Part shown: one piece after another, positions 47,084 to 58,901 of the stretch
Position numbering within the stretch: the first letter of the stretch is position 1
Layout of the letters: the number at the start of each line of letters is the position of its first letter
Assembly (NCBI RefSeq): GCF_001422365.1
Contig: NZ_LMMT01000001.1
Location: 412,820-476,819 of the forward strand
DNA: 64,000 nt
Source of the DNA: Pseudorhodoferax sp. Leaf265
GTDB lineage: Bacteria > Pseudomonadota > Gammaproteobacteria > Burkholderiales > Burkholderiaceae_C
Direction of reading: 5' to 3'
The notes under the pieces: generated by a model
Told to the model about the DNA's origin: nothing
What the model saw: the letters and a program-made list of their open reading frames with translations, nothing else
Databases searched by the model: none
Made by a program: the position numbers and the translations under genes

Positions 47084-48175
47084 GTGAAATTTCCCGCTCG
47101 ACTGGCGCTGCTCGCGCTGTCCCTGGCGCTTGGCGCCTGCTCGGTGCTCGAAGGCAGCAAGATCGATTACAAGAGCGCCGGCAAGGCGCCCACGCTGGAG
47201 GTGCCGCCGGACCTCACGCAGCTGAGCCGCGACAGCCGCTATGTCGTGCCCGGCAGCACCGTGTCCGCCAATGCCTACCAGACCATGCAGCCGCAGCAGC
47301 AGGCCGGCGTGCCCATTGCAGCCAGCCAGATCGGCGACGTGCGCATCGAGCGCGACGGCAACACGCGCTGGCTGGTGCTGGACCGCGCCCCTGACGAGAA
47401 GCTCTGGGAGCAGGTGCGCGACTTCTGGCAGGAGAACGGGTTCCTGCTGACGGTCGACCAGCGCAACCTGGGCATCATGGAAACCGACTGGGCCGAGAAC
47501 CGCGCCAAGCTGCCGCAGGACTTCATCCGCAGCACGCTGGGCAAGGTGCTGGACTCGGTCTACTCCACCGGCGAGCGCGACCGCTTCCGCACGCGCATCG
47601 AGCGCACGGCCAAGGGCTCTGAAATCTTCATCAGCCACCGCGGCATGATCGAGGTCTACCCCGATACCAATGCGCGCGACCGCACCGTCTGGCAGCCGCG
47701 CGCCGTCGACCCCGAGCTCGAGGCCGAGTTCCTGCGCCGCCTGCTGGTCAAGCTGGGCTCGCGCGACGAGCAGGTCAAGGCCGCCGCCGTGTCGGAGACC
47801 ACGGTGCGCTCGACCACGCGCGTGGCCAGCGTCAACAACCAGCCCGTGGTGCAGATGGACGATGGCTTCGACCGCGCCTGGCGCCGTGTCGGCCTGGCCC
47901 TGGACCGCACCGGCTTCACCGTGGAAGACCGCGACCGCAGCCAGGGCACCTACTTCGTGCGCTACGTCGCGCCGGACCCGAACAAGGCCGAGCCCGGCTT
48001 CTTCGGCAAGCTGTTCGGTGGCGGCTCCAAGGCCGAGGCGCCGCTCAAGTACCGCATCACGGTGCGCAGCCAGGGCGAGACCAGCACCGTGGCCGTGCTG
48101 AGCGCCGACGGCGGCCCGGCCAAGCAGGCCGATGCGCAGAACATCGTCAAGGTCATCGCCGACGACCTGCGCTGA
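47084..48175 (+). CDS. bamC: Outer membrane assembly lipoprotein BamC
   Basis: A 363-residue lipoprotein of the BAM complex, which inserts beta-barrel proteins in the outer membrane. The signal peptide ends in LALGAC (lipidated cysteine at about 19). An unstructured region (PPDLTQLSRDSRYVVPGS) precedes two helix-grip domains (about 95-215 and 255-363). The start is GTG at 47084 with AGGA upstream; in-frame upstream codons would extend into dapA. It follows dapA closely, as in many proteobacteria. Confidence 0.9.
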   Translation: MKFPARLALLALSLALGACSVLEGSKIDYKSAGKAPTLEVPPDLTQLSRDSRYVVPGSTVSANAYQTMQPQQQAGVPIAASQIGDVRIERDGNTRWLVLDRAPDEKLWEQVRDFWQENGFLLTVDQRNLGIMETDWAENRAKLPQDFIRSTLGKVLDSVYSTGERDRFRTRIERTAKGSEIFISHRGMIEVYPDTNARDRTVWQPRAVDPELEAEFLRRLLVKLGSRDEQVKAAAVSETTVRSTTRVASVNNQPVVQMDDGFDRAWRRVGLALDRTGFTVEDRDRSQGTYFVRYVAPDPNKAEPGFFGKLFGGGSKAEAPLKYRITVRSQGETSTVAVLSADGGPAKQADAQNIVKVIADDLR

Positions 48176-48190
48176 GGGGCCGGCGCACAG

Positions 48191-48967
48191 ATGCTGCGCT
48201 TCAGGAACCTGGGCAGTGGCAGCACGGGCAACGCCACCGTGGTGGAAGCCCATGACGGCGGCCGGCCCAACCGCCTGCTGATCGACTGCGGCCTGGGCCC
48301 GCGCACGCTGGCCACGCGGCTCGGCCTCGCCGGCCTGGACATGGCCGACATCGATGCGATCTTCGTCACGCACGAGCACAGCGACCACATCGGCAGCGCC
48401 TGCAAGATCGCGCTGCGCCACCGCATCCCGCTGTGGATGAGCCATGGCACGCACCAGGCCATCGGCGCGCCCGACCTGGGCGAGTTGCTGCACATCGCGC
48501 GCGATGGCGATGCGGTCGGCCTGGGAGCGCTACAGTTCCGGCCTTTCACGGTGCCGCACGATGCGCGCGAGCCCTTGCAGCTGCGCCTGTCCGACGGCGC
48601 CAACTGCCTGGGCGTGCTGACCGACCTGGGACATGCCACGGAGCACGTGCTGGCGCAGTTGGCCGGCTGCCGCGCCATGCTGCTGGAGTGCAACCACGAC
48701 CCGGAGTTGCTGGCGGCCTCGTCCTACCCCTATTTCCTCAAGCGGCGCGTGGGTGGCACGCATGGCCACCTGGCCAATCCGCTGGCCGCCGGCATCGCCA
48801 CGGCGCTGGCCGCACAGGGCCTGCAGCAGATCGTGGCGGCCCACCTGAGCCGGCAGAACAACCGGCCCGATCTGGCGCTGGCTGCGCTGGCAGGCGCCGA
48901 AGGCTGCGGCGGCCTGGCGCTGGGTGTGGCCGATCCGGTCACGGGCACGGACTGGATCCAGGTCTGA
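48191..48967 (+). CDS. MBL-fold metallo-hydrolase (YycJ/WalJ-like)
   Basis: A 258-residue metallo-beta-lactamase fold protein with the family's opening SGSTGNATVVEA, LLIDCGL and the metal motif THEHSDHIGS, then LTDLGHAT, a late aspartate/histidine region (LECNHDP) and AAHLSRQNN. WalJ/YycJ-type enzymes are thought to be 5'-exonucleases or related hydrolases of DNA ends; that role is not proven here. It follows bamC by 15 bases and is followed by a strong terminator. Confidence 0.88.
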   Translation: MLRFRNLGSGSTGNATVVEAHDGGRPNRLLIDCGLGPRTLATRLGLAGLDMADIDAIFVTHEHSDHIGSACKIALRHRIPLWMSHGTHQAIGAPDLGELLHIARDGDAVGLGALQFRPFTVPHDAREPLQLRLSDGANCLGVLTDLGHATEHVLAQLAGCRAMLLECNHDPELLAASSYPYFLKRRVGGTHGHLANPLAAGIATALAAQGLQQIVAAHLSRQNNRPDLALAALAGAEGCGGLALGVADPVTGTDWIQV

Positions 48968-48985
48968 GCGCCACCCAGCAACAAA

Positions 48986-49007
48986 AAAGCCACCTTGCGG
49001 TGGCTTT
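48986..49007. terminator. Bidirectional intrinsic terminator
   Basis: AAAGCCACC and GGTGGCTTT form a perfect 9-base stem around TTGC, with a T-run on each exit (TTTCCT on plus, TTTTTTG on minus). It separates the convergent MBL hydrolase and Ala-rich lipoprotein genes. Confidence 0.92.
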
Positions 49008-49027
49008 CCTGCAGGCTGCGGGGCAGC

Positions 49028-49378
49028 TTATTGCTTGACAGCGCCCTTGGCGGCTTCGGCAGCGGCCTTGGCGGCGTCGGAAGCGGCAGCGGCAGCGTCC
49101 TTGGCGGCTTCGGTGGCGTTGCCGACGGCAGCGGCAGCGGCGTCCTTCGCAGCTTCGGTGGCAGAGCCCACGGCCGAAGCGGCGGAGTCGGCAGCCGCGG
49201 AGGCGGCGCTGGCTGCGTCGGCAGCGGCGGAAGCAGCAGCTTCGGCCGGAGCGGCAGCGGGTGCGGGTGCCGGTGCTTCGACGGCCGGAGCGGGCGCGGG
49301 CGCCGGCTCTTCCTTCTTGCCGCAGGCGGCCAGGGCAGCAGCGGCCATCAGAGCGGCCAGAACGAGTTTCTTGTTCAT
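49028..49378 (-). CDS. Ala-rich repetitive lipoprotein, 116 residues
   Basis: The product has a lipoprotein signal (LVLAALMAAAALAACG, cysteine at 19), a KKEEPAPAPAP linker and then a strongly biased Ala/Glu/Lys/Asp/Ser tail with repeated ATEAAKDAAAAA blocks, which should form long amphipathic helices. About half the mature residues are alanine. It resembles small envelope lipoproteins of unknown role that may bridge or shield the periplasm. It has a consensus -10 (TATAAT) and a long leader upstream and its own terminator, so it is a single-gene unit. Confidence 0.85.
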   Translation of the reverse strand: MNKKLVLAALMAAAALAACGKKEEPAPAPAPAVEAPAPAPAAAPAEAAASAAADAASAASAAADSAASAVGSATEAAKDAAAAAVGNATEAAKDAAAAASDAAKAAAEAAKGAVKQ

Positions 49379-49497
49379 TGCATGAATCCTTTGTGTTCTC
49401 TGGAAAACAGTCCTGAAGAGATGCAGTCCCGCCAGAAGAATGAGGGCCTGCAGCAAACCGAGTTGAAAGCACAAGGTCGCCTTCAGCTCAGCCCCTG

Positions 49498-49503
49498 ATT
49501 ATA
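49498..49503 (-). promoter_or_regulatory. Consensus -10 box of the Ala-rich lipoprotein gene
   Basis: TATAAT on the minus strand lies 119 bases upstream of the ATG. TTTACA occurs upstream but at spacings (12 or 23 bases) that are not standard. A start near 49491 would give an untranslated leader of about 113 bases. Confidence 0.5.
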
Positions 49504-49542
49504 GGCAAGGGCCTTTGTAAATCAGGTGTAAACCCTAGAGCC

Positions 49543-50043
49543 TTACAAGCCCAGCACGGAGGCCGCGAAAGCCGGCGTGCTGCGCCGCAGAGACTCGGCC
49601 AGCAGTTCCTGCGTCTGCACGCGGCGCGCGGCCTCGGGGCCGGCCCAGCCGGCGCAATGCACGGCGTCGAGCCGGCGCAGGCTCCAGTGTGGGCTCCACA
49701 GCGCGCTCGGGAAGTCCTGCCGGTCCACGCCCTTGCAAGCGCGGCAGCTGACCAGGTGGTCCCATTGCGTGCGCCACTGCACGAAGCGGGCATGACGTCG
49801 CTGCACCTCCTCGTAGCCCGCCGCCAGCATCACGAAGCGGCGGCCCGGCCGCGCCCAGGCCTGCAGTTCGGCGATGACGGCGCGCTCGCCGAGCGGCCAG
49901 TCGGCAAAGTCGGCATCGGCCACCGTCAGTTCGGCCCAGCCGTCGCGCGCGGCCGCCTGCAGGCCTGCGCACAGCCATTGGTGGAACTGCGCGCGGCCCT
50001 CGAAGCGGCCGTGCGGCAGCGCCGGCGCCGCTGCGTCAGCCAT
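49543..50043 (-). CDS. Hypothetical 166-residue protein coupled to the JmjC oxygenase gene
   Basis: A soluble protein with several Trp/Phe-rich segments (HWLC-like FHQWLCAGLQAA, VQWRTQWDHLVSCRACKG) and a C-x-x-C pair, which could bind metal or be redox active. No known domain is recognised. Its start overlaps the oxygenase stop by 8 bases, so the two are translationally coupled and probably act together. Confidence 0.75.
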   Translation of the reverse strand: MADAAAPALPHGRFEGRAQFHQWLCAGLQAAARDGWAELTVADADFADWPLGERAVIAELQAWARPGRRFVMLAAGYEEVQRRHARFVQWRTQWDHLVSCRACKGVDRQDFPSALWSPHWSLRRLDAVHCAGWAGPEAARRVQTQELLAESLRRSTPAFAASVLGL

Positions 50044-51163
50044 GGGGCTGTGGCTGCAGCCAGCCGTCCTCGCACCACTGCGCCAGCAGTTCGCGTGCGC
50101 CATCGCTGGCACTGGCGACCTCGCGCGCCGACAGGCGGCGCAGGTCCGCCAGGCGCTGCATCAGGCGCGCATCGCGGCCAGCGGCACGCCAGCTCTCGCC
50201 GTTCAGGAAGACATGGCCGGCGTCGTAGAGCATGCGGCTGCGCCGGTCCAGTGCGACGCCACAGCCGTCGGGCAGGTCCGCTCCTTCGCCGAACCAGACC
50301 TGTGCCTTGGGCTCGCTCAAGATCTCGCCGAGCGCGCAATCCAGCGCCGCCGGATCGTCGAGCAGTGCGCGCAGGGCATCGGCAGCGAAGGCGCGCACAT
50401 CGGCCGGCACGGCGGCCGGCTGCGCCGTGGCCGGCTGCTTGGGGTCGCGGTACAGCGTCGCGCCCAGGCCCTCTTCGGCGGTGTCGGCCAGGCGCTGCAG
50501 CAGTTCGCGCGCGATGCCGCCGCGGCTGGGCGCCCGAAAGCCGATGGAATAGGTCATGCACTCGCCGACGGCCACGCCGTCGTGTGCGTAGCGCGGCGGC
50601 AGGTAGAGCATGTCGCCCGGCTCCAGCACGTACTCCTCCTCGGGTTCGAACGCGGCCAGGATCTTGAGCGGCACGCCATCCTGCAGCTGGAAATCGCGCT
50701 GGCGGCCGATGCGCCAACGGCGCTGGCCATGGGCCTGCAACAGGAACACGTCGTAGCTGTCGAAATGCGGGCCGACGCCACCGCCGTCCGTGGCGTAGCT
50801 GACCATGAGGTCGTCCAGCCGCGCGTCGGGCACGAAACGGAAGGCCTGCAGCAGCGCATGGATGGCGTCGCTGTGCAGGTCCACGCCCTGCACCAGCAAC
50901 GACCATTGGCGCCGGCTCAGCGGCGGCAGCGCACGCCGCGCGAACGGGCCGTGCTTGAGCGTCCAGCCCTTGGCGCCCTGCTGCACCAGGCGCGACTCCA
51001 CGCCTTCCTGCTCGGCCAGCGCGAACAGCGCATTGCGCTCGAGCGGGGCCGTGAAGCCGGGCATGGCGCCGCGCACCAGCAGGGGCTTCTTCTGCCAATG
51101 CTTGTGCATGAAGCGTTCTGGCGTGAGGCCGCCCAGCAGCGGCAAGGGTTGGGTGGTGTCCAT
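50036..51163 (-). CDS. JmjC/cupin-type ribosomal oxygenase (RoxA-like)
   Basis: A 375-residue 2-oxoglutarate/Fe(II) oxygenase. The N-terminus (LTPERFMHKHWQKKPLLVRGA) is the RoxA/YcfD signature. The JmjC metal triad is seen in GPHFDSYDVFLLQ (His and Asp) and in RYAHDGVAV (second His), with PGDMLYLPPR between. E. coli RoxA hydroxylates an arginine of ribosomal protein L16. The ATG at 51163 fits the family start. The following hypothetical gene overlaps it by 8 bases. It is divergent from the FKBP gene. Confidence 0.9.
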   Translation of the reverse strand: MDTTQPLPLLGGLTPERFMHKHWQKKPLLVRGAMPGFTAPLERNALFALAEQEGVESRLVQQGAKGWTLKHGPFARRALPPLSRRQWSLLVQGVDLHSDAIHALLQAFRFVPDARLDDLMVSYATDGGGVGPHFDSYDVFLLQAHGQRRWRIGRQRDFQLQDGVPLKILAAFEPEEEYVLEPGDMLYLPPRYAHDGVAVGECMTYSIGFRAPSRGGIARELLQRLADTAEEGLGATLYRDPKQPATAQPAAVPADVRAFAADALRALLDDPAALDCALGEILSEPKAQVWFGEGADLPDGCGVALDRRSRMLYDAGHVFLNGESWRAAGRDARLMQRLADLRRLSAREVASASDGARELLAQWCEDGWLQPQPHG

Positions 51164-51219
51164 CGGGTCCTGTGCAAAAACGCCATCGCCCCGCACGGAA
51201 GTCGGCGGGGCGAAGCTGC

Positions 51220-51225
51220 GACAAT
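51220..51225 (+). promoter_or_regulatory. Candidate -10 box of the FKBP gene
   Basis: GACAAT lies 6 bases before the ATG at 51232, too close for a ribosome-binding site, fitting a leaderless message. A 7-base hairpin (CGCCCCG/CGGGGCG, 51187-51212) precedes it. Confidence 0.35.
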
Positions 51226-51231
51226 TCTTCC

Positions 51232-51756
51232 ATGGAAATCATCCCCCAATGCGTCGTGGCGCTGACCTGGACCCTCAAGGACACGCTGGGCGAAGACCTG
51301 GACGTGCTGAGCGACCCCGTGGAATTCCTGGTCGGTGGCGACGATCTGCTGGCCAAGGTCGAAGAGGCTTTGCAAGGCCACGTGGCCGGCGACACGCTGC
51401 ACCTGCACCTGGAGCCCGAGGACGCTTTCGGCGACTTCAACGAAGAGCTGATCTTCCTGGAGCCGCGCGCGCGGTTCCCCGATGCGCTCGAAGAAGGCAT
51501 GAGCTTCGAGGGCACGAACCTGCCCGAGGGCCTGTCGGCCGGCATCCCCCGCAACCGCATGTACACCGTGACCGAGATCTATCCCGAGCACGTGGTGCTG
51601 GACGGCAACCACCCGCTGGCCGGCATCGCGCTGCGCCTGTCGCTGACGGTCGACGCCGTGCGCGAAGCGACCGAGGACGAGATCGGCCGCGGCACGGCCG
51701 GCACGGGCTTCTTCAAGGTGCAGGTGCCGGTGGCCGGCAACGACACCCTGCACTGA
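51232..51756 (+). CDS. SlyD-like FKBP peptidyl-prolyl isomerase
   Basis: A 174-residue protein of the SlyD group of FKBPs. The FKBP core is split by an IF (chaperone) insert: VVALTWTLKDTLGEDL, PVEFLVGGDDLLAKVEEAL then LEPEDAFGDFNEELIFLEPRARFP, and VVLDGNHPLAGIALRLSLTVDAVREA at the end (the DgNHPLAGktLtF box). SlyD speeds proline isomerisation and holds unfolded chains. The His/Cys-rich metal tail of E. coli SlyD is missing. The ATG at 51232 matches the family start. Confidence 0.9.
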   Translation: MEIIPQCVVALTWTLKDTLGEDLDVLSDPVEFLVGGDDLLAKVEEALQGHVAGDTLHLHLEPEDAFGDFNEELIFLEPRARFPDALEEGMSFEGTNLPEGLSAGIPRNRMYTVTEIYPEHVVLDGNHPLAGIALRLSLTVDAVREATEDEIGRGTAGTGFFKVQVPVAGNDTLH

Positions 51757-51762
51757 GAGGCT

Positions 51763-52209
51763 TCAGGCGGTCCCGGTCGAGCCGTAGCCGCCCGCGCCGC
51801 GGGCGGAGGCTTCGAAGTCCTGCACGATGTTGAACCGCGCCTGCACCACGGGCACCACCACGAGCTGCGCAATGCGCTCCATGGGCTGCACGGTGTAGGC
51901 CGTGCTGCTGCGGTTCCAGGCGCTGACCATCAGTTGTCCCTGGTAGTCGCTGTCGATGAGTCCCACGAGGTTGCCCAACACGATGCCGTGCTTGTGGCCC
52001 AGGCCCGAGCGCGGCAGGATCATGGCGGCGTAGCCAGGGTCTGCCAGGTGGATGGCGATGCCGGTGGGCACCAATTCCCAGGCGCCAGGCGCCAGCAGCA
52101 GCGGGACCTCCAGGCAGGCGCGCAGATCCAGGCCGGCACTGCCCGGCGTGGCATAGGCCGGCAGCTGTTCGGCCATGCGGGGGTCGAGGATCTTGACGTC
52201 GATGTTCAT
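51763..52209 (-). CDS. dut: dUTP diphosphatase
   Basis: A 148-residue trimeric dUTPase that hydrolyses dUTP to dUMP, keeping uracil out of DNA and feeding thymidylate synthesis. Five motifs are present: [40 protein letters not shown] and the C-terminal GAGGYGSTG. It overlaps the upstream small membrane protein gene by 4 bases (ATGA) and is the last gene of the coaBC-dut operon, a pairing common in proteobacteria. Confidence 0.96.
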   Translation of the reverse strand: MNIDVKILDPRMAEQLPAYATPGSAGLDLRACLEVPLLLAPGAWELVPTGIAIHLADPGYAAMILPRSGLGHKHGIVLGNLVGLIDSDYQGQLMVSAWNRSSTAYTVQPMERIAQLVVVPVVQARFNIVQDFEASARGAGGYGSTGTA

Positions 52210-52544
52210 TGTTTTGACTGGAGCAGGTTGCGCCACGGCAGCTTGCGCAGGCGCAGGAAGGCGAAGACGAGGTAGGCCAGCGCCACCAGAGCGCCCCAGG
52301 GCGCCAACAGTGGCACGGCCGCGGACAGCATGAGCCAGGCCACGTACAGGAACAGCGCGCCTTGCACCACCTGGCGCAGCGGCGCGAAGGCCTTGGCGGC
52401 CGCGGGGATGGCCTTGGGCAAAGGCGTGCGCGGTGGGCGCTTGGTCGCAGGCGCGCCGACCGGCGGCGGCGGCCGGGTCAGTTGCTCGATGTAGCGTGCG
52501 AAGTCGCCATCGGGCGGCGTGTCGTAGGGCGAGGGCATCGTCAC
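52206..52544 (-). CDS. Small membrane protein between coaBC and dut
   Basis: A 112-residue protein with a polar, Pro-rich N-terminal third and two hydrophobic segments ([19 protein letters not shown] and [14 protein letters not shown]). A GTG at 52544 overlaps the coaBC stop by 4 bases; an ATG at 52538 is the alternative. Its stop overlaps the dut start. The function is unknown, but the coupled layout suggests coordinate expression with coaBC and dut. Confidence 0.75.
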   Translation of the reverse strand: MTMPSPYDTPPDGDFARYIEQLTRPPPPVGAPATKRPPRTPLPKAIPAAAKAFAPLRQVVQGALFLYVAWLMLSAAVPLLAPWGALVALAYLVFAFLRLRKLPWRNLLQSKQ

Positions 52545-53782
52545 AAGCGCGTGGCGATCTCGGCCACCAGCTGGCGCGCCAGGACCAGCTTGGGCGCATG
52601 CGGCAGTTCGCGCGCACCGGCCTCGTCGACCAGCAGCAAGGCGTTGTGGTCCCGGCCGAAGGTCGCGGGGCCGATGTTGCCCACCAGCAGCGGCACGCCC
52701 TTGCGCGCGCGCTTGGCCTGCGCGTTCTGCAGCAGGGCCTCGCTCTCGGCGGCGAAGCCCACGCAGTACAGCTGGCCACTCCTGGCGCGCGGCGACTGCG
52801 CCACGCGCGCCAGCACGTCGACGTTCTCGACGAAGCGCAGCACCGGCACCTGGCCCGAGCCGTCCTTCTTGATCTTCTGCTCGGCCGCAACGGCTGGCCG
52901 CCAGTCGGCCACGGCGGCGGTGGCGACAAACACCGAGGCCGCGTCCACATGCTGCTCCACCGCCAGCAGCAGGTCCTGCGCCGAGCGCACGTCCACGCGC
53001 GCGACGCCGCGTGGCGTGGCCAGGTGCACAGGCCCGGCCACCAGCGTGACGCGCGCACCGGCCTCGCGCGCGGCACGCGCGATGGCAAAGCCCATCTTGC
53101 CGCTGGACAGGTTGGTGATGCCGCGCACCGGGTCGATGGCCTCGAAGGTCGGCCCGGCCGTGACCAGCACATGCTGGCCCGCGAGCGGCTTGGGCGCCAG
53201 GTGGGCGATCAGGTCCTCGACGATCTCGGCCGGCTCCAGCATGCGGCCGTCGCCGGTCTCGCCACAGGCCTGCGGGCCGTTGCCCACACCCAGCAGCACA
53301 GCGCCATCAAGAGCCAGCTGCGCCATGTTGCGCTGGGTCGCGGGGTGCAACCACATCTCGCGGTTCATGGCCGGCGCCACCAGCAAGGGCACGCGCTGCA
53401 TCGGACGCGCCAGGCACAAGAGACTCAGCAGTTCGTCCGAACGCCCCTGCACCAGCCGCGCGATGAAGTCGGCGCTGCACGGCGCCAGCACGATGGCATC
53501 GGCCTCGCGCGAGAGGTTGATGTGCGGCATGTTGTTGGGCTCGCGCGCATCCCACTGCGAACCATAGACCGGGCGGTTCGACAGCGCCTGCATGGTCACG
53601 GGCGTGATGAACTGTTCGGCCGCTTCGGTCATGACCACCTGCACCGTCGCGCCCTGCTTGACCAGCAGCCGGCACAGCTCGGCCGACTTGAAGCAGGCGA
53701 TGCCGCCGGTCAGGCCCAGCACGATGTGGCGGCCGGCCAGATCGCCGGCCGCGCCCGGCCCTGGCTGGGCAGAGTTGTCCAT
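52541..53782 (-). CDS. coaBC: Phosphopantothenoylcysteine decarboxylase / phosphopantothenate-cysteine ligase
   Basis: A 413-residue bifunctional enzyme of coenzyme A synthesis. The CoaC half (about 1-190) binds FMN and has the catalytic histidine in MPHINLS, the PxMNxxMW loop in APAMNREMW and the ACGE motif in [10 protein letters not shown]. The CoaB half (about 195-413) has [26 protein letters not shown] and the KIKK segment that interacts with CTP. The start at 53782 fits the family. It is divergent from pyrG, which makes the CTP that CoaB uses. Confidence 0.96.
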   Translation of the reverse strand: MDNSAQPGPGAAGDLAGRHIVLGLTGGIACFKSAELCRLLVKQGATVQVVMTEAAEQFITPVTMQALSNRPVYGSQWDAREPNNMPHINLSREADAIVLAPCSADFIARLVQGRSDELLSLLCLARPMQRVPLLVAPAMNREMWLHPATQRNMAQLALDGAVLLGVGNGPQACGETGDGRMLEPAEIVEDLIAHLAPKPLAGQHVLVTAGPTFEAIDPVRGITNLSSGKMGFAIARAAREAGARVTLVAGPVHLATPRGVARVDVRSAQDLLLAVEQHVDAASVFVATAAVADWRPAVAAEQKIKKDGSGQVPVLRFVENVDVLARVAQSPRARSGQLYCVGFAAESEALLQNAQAKRARKGVPLLVGNIGPATFGRDHNALLLVDEAGARELPHAPKLVLARQLVAEIATRL

Positions 53783-53798
53783 GGGGTTCCCTCGTTGA

Positions 53799-55607
<1,809 letters not shown>

Positions 55608-55632
55608 TCGCCACCACCGGAGACCCGACCGC

Positions 55633-55923
55633 ATGCCCAGCGCCTACATCCTTGCCGACGTGACCGTCACCAACCCCGCGCAGTACGAGGACTACAAGAA
55701 GTGGTCCTCGGCGGCGATGCAGACGCATGGTGCCGAGGTCTGCGTGCGCGGCGGCAAAGTCGAGGTGCTTGAAGGTGACTGGAGCCCGTCGCGCCTGGTG
55801 ATGCTGAAGTTCCCCAACGTCGAGGCGGCCAAGGCCTTCAACGATTCGCCCGAGTACGGCAAGGCCCGTGCAGCGCGCCAGGGCGCGGCCATCATGCGCA
55901 TGGTCGTGGTCGAGGGCGTTTGA
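55633..55923 (+). CDS. DUF1330 family protein
   Basis: A 96-residue ferredoxin-like (dimeric alpha/beta barrel) protein with the family's YILADVTVTNPAQYEDYKKW start, VRGGKVEVLEGDW and FPNVEAAKAFNDSPEY. The function is unknown. It begins 25 bases after pyrG and lies 44 bases before eno, the usual setting in Burkholderiales. Confidence 0.92.
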   Translation: MPSAYILADVTVTNPAQYEDYKKWSSAAMQTHGAEVCVRGGKVEVLEGDWSPSRLVMLKFPNVEAAKAFNDSPEYGKARAARQGAAIMRMVVVEGV

Positions 55924-55955
55924 GCCGCCTGCCCCCACAATTCCTTAGCTCCTAG

Positions 55956-57251
<1,296 letters not shown>

Positions 57252-57285
57252 GCGTCAGCTCCCACCTGCTCCGTCGACCGTTCCC

Positions 57286-57561
57286 ATGGGCTCGCGCTTC
57301 GTTCCGGCCGTGCTGCTGGTGCTGCTGGCCGTCGTGCACGCCCAGCTGTGGTTCGGCCGCGGCAGCATCTCCAACGTGGCCGAGCTGCAGGAGCGGCTGA
57401 TCGACCAGCAGGCCGCCAACGCCAAAGCCCAGGCCGTCAACGACCGGCTCACGGCAGAGGTCGCCGACCTCAAGGACGGGCTGGAGATGGTGGAAGAGAA
57501 GGCCCGTGGCGAACTCGGCATGGTCAAGCCCAACGAGTTGTTCGTCCAACTCACGCGCTGA
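57286..57561 (+). CDS. ftsB: Cell division protein FtsB
   Basis: A 91-residue bitopic protein of the divisome: one N-terminal transmembrane helix (FVPAVLLVLLAVVHAQLWF), then a periplasmic coiled coil (VAELQERLIDQQAANAKAQA) and the C-terminal EKARGELGMVKPNELFVQ block that binds FtsL and FtsQ. Its location next to eno is typical. pnuC begins directly after its stop. Confidence 0.92.
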   Translation: MGSRFVPAVLLVLLAVVHAQLWFGRGSISNVAELQERLIDQQAANAKAQAVNDRLTAEVADLKDGLEMVEEKARGELGMVKPNELFVQLTR

Positions 57562-58209
57562 ATGTCCGAGCCGCTGCTTGCCACCTGGCTGTGGCTGCTG
57601 CAGCCCGCCTTCACGCTGTGGGGCGTGGCCAGCAGCTGGCTCGAGATCCTGGCCGTGCTGCTGGCGCTGGCCATGGTCGGCTTCAACATCCGTGAGCGGC
57701 ACTGGGGATGGCCATTGGCCGCCGCGAGTTCGCTGCTCTATTTCGGACTCTTTTCGCGCAGCAAGCTCTACGGCGACGCTGCGCTGCAGATCTTCTTCGC
57801 CAGCGTGGCCCTGTGGGGCTGGTTCAACTGGCTGCGCGGCCACCGCGCCGACGGCTCGGCGCTGCACGTGGCACGCCTGTCGGCGCTGGGTTGCTGGGCC
57901 GTGGTGGCGGCCTGCGCCGTGCTGTGGCCCCTGGTGGCGCTGTTCCTCATGCGCTTCACCGACAGCGACGTGCCCTGGTGGGACGCCTTCCCGACGGCCG
58001 TGAGCCTGGTCGGCCAGTATCTGCTGGGCCGCAAGTACATCGAGAACTGGCTGGTCTGGCTGGTCGTCAACACCGTCAGCGTGGGCCTGTTCGCCTACAA
58101 GGGACTGTGGCTCACCACACTGCTCTATGCGCTCTTCATCGGCCTGAGCTGGCTGGGTTGGCAGGCCTGGAAGCGCCGGCTTCCGACGGTCGTTCCGAGC
58201 ACTCCTTGA
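57562..58209 (+). CDS. pnuC: Nicotinamide riboside transporter PnuC
   Basis: A 215-residue membrane protein of the PnuC family with about seven hydrophobic segments. The N-terminal helix (ATWLWLLQPAFTLWGVASSW) and the motifs NIRERHWGWPLAAASSLLYF, WGWFNWLRG and WLVWLVVNTVSVGLF are typical; the Trp/Asn residues line the substrate site. It allows passive entry of nicotinamide riboside, trapped by phosphorylation. The start follows the ftsB stop with no gap, and an NadR-like kinase gene follows by 7 bases, completing a salvage pair. Confidence 0.93.
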   Translation: MSEPLLATWLWLLQPAFTLWGVASSWLEILAVLLALAMVGFNIRERHWGWPLAAASSLLYFGLFSRSKLYGDAALQIFFASVALWGWFNWLRGHRADGSALHVARLSALGCWAVVAACAVLWPLVALFLMRFTDSDVPWWDAFPTAVSLVGQYLLGRKYIENWLVWLVVNTVSVGLFAYKGLWLTTLLYALFIGLSWLGWQAWKRRLPTVVPSTP

Positions 58210-58216
58210 GTATTCA

Positions 58217-58864
58217 GTGAGCACCCGCATCGCGCTGCTCGGCGCCGAGAGCAGCGGCAAGACCGCGCTGTCCCAGGCGCTGGCCAAGGCGCTCGCCGGG
58301 CGCGGCATCACCGTGGAACTGGTGCCCGAGCTGCTGCGCCAGTGGTGCCTGGACGCCGGCCGCACACCACGCCCGGACGAGCAGGACGGCATTGCACGCG
58401 CACACGCCGACGCGATCGCGGCCGCTGGCGCCCGAGCGCCGGACCTGCTCCTCGCCGACACCACGCCGCTCATGGTCGCCGTCTACAGCGACCTGCTGTT
58501 CGGCGACCGCGCGCTCTACCCCTTCGCACTCGAACACCAGCGCAGCTACGCGCTGACCCTGGTCATGGGCCTGGACCTGCCCTGGGTGGCCGACGGCATC
58601 CTGCGCGATGGCCCGCAGGTGCAGGCGCCCGTGGACGCACTGGTGCGCGCCGCGCTGGAACGCGCCGGCCTGCCCTACCAGGTGGTCTACGGCCGTGGCC
58701 CGGCGCGGCTGGCCCGCGCGGAACGCGCCTTGCACCAGCTGCCCGCACTGGCCGCCAGGCTGGCGCCGCTGCCGGAGCCAACGGCCACGGCGCGCTGGGC
58801 CTGCGCCTGCGACAGCGACGCCGCCTGCGAACACCGGCTGTTCCGCCGCCTGAGCAGCCGCTGA
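58217..58864 (+). CDS. NadR-like nicotinamide riboside kinase
   Basis: A 215-residue P-loop kinase with Walker A GAESSGKT (residues 9-16), the pattern of NadR-type ribosylnicotinamide kinases, then VELVPELLRQW, LADTTPLMVAVYSDLLFG and a mobile lid region. Its C-terminus has a Cys/Ala-rich tail (ACACDSDAACEH). The start is GTG at 58217, 7 bases after pnuC. It would phosphorylate imported nicotinamide riboside to NMN; the adenylyltransferase domain of full NadR is missing. Confidence 0.85.
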   Translation: MSTRIALLGAESSGKTALSQALAKALAGRGITVELVPELLRQWCLDAGRTPRPDEQDGIARAHADAIAAAGARAPDLLLADTTPLMVAVYSDLLFGDRALYPFALEHQRSYALTLVMGLDLPWVADGILRDGPQVQAPVDALVRAALERAGLPYQVVYGRGPARLARAERALHQLPALAARLAPLPEPTATARWACACDSDAACEHRLFRRLSSR

Positions 58865-58901
58865 GCCGGCCCGCCCGCCCAGGCCGCATGGCCACACCAT
58901 G

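Noticed and set aside
49040-49250. Minisatellite or CRISPR-like repeat in the Ala-rich gene
   Set aside because: The repeats are imperfect, of uneven length and explained by Ala-rich coding sequence.
51187-51212. 7-base hairpin between the oxygenase and FKBP genes as a terminator
   Set aside because: It lies between two divergent gene starts, so no transcript needs to end there; at most an operator.
58865-58901. Riboswitch or small RNA near pnuC or the iron cassette
   Set aside because: pnuC starts directly after ftsB with no leader, and no conserved riboswitch fold was recognisable in the gaps.
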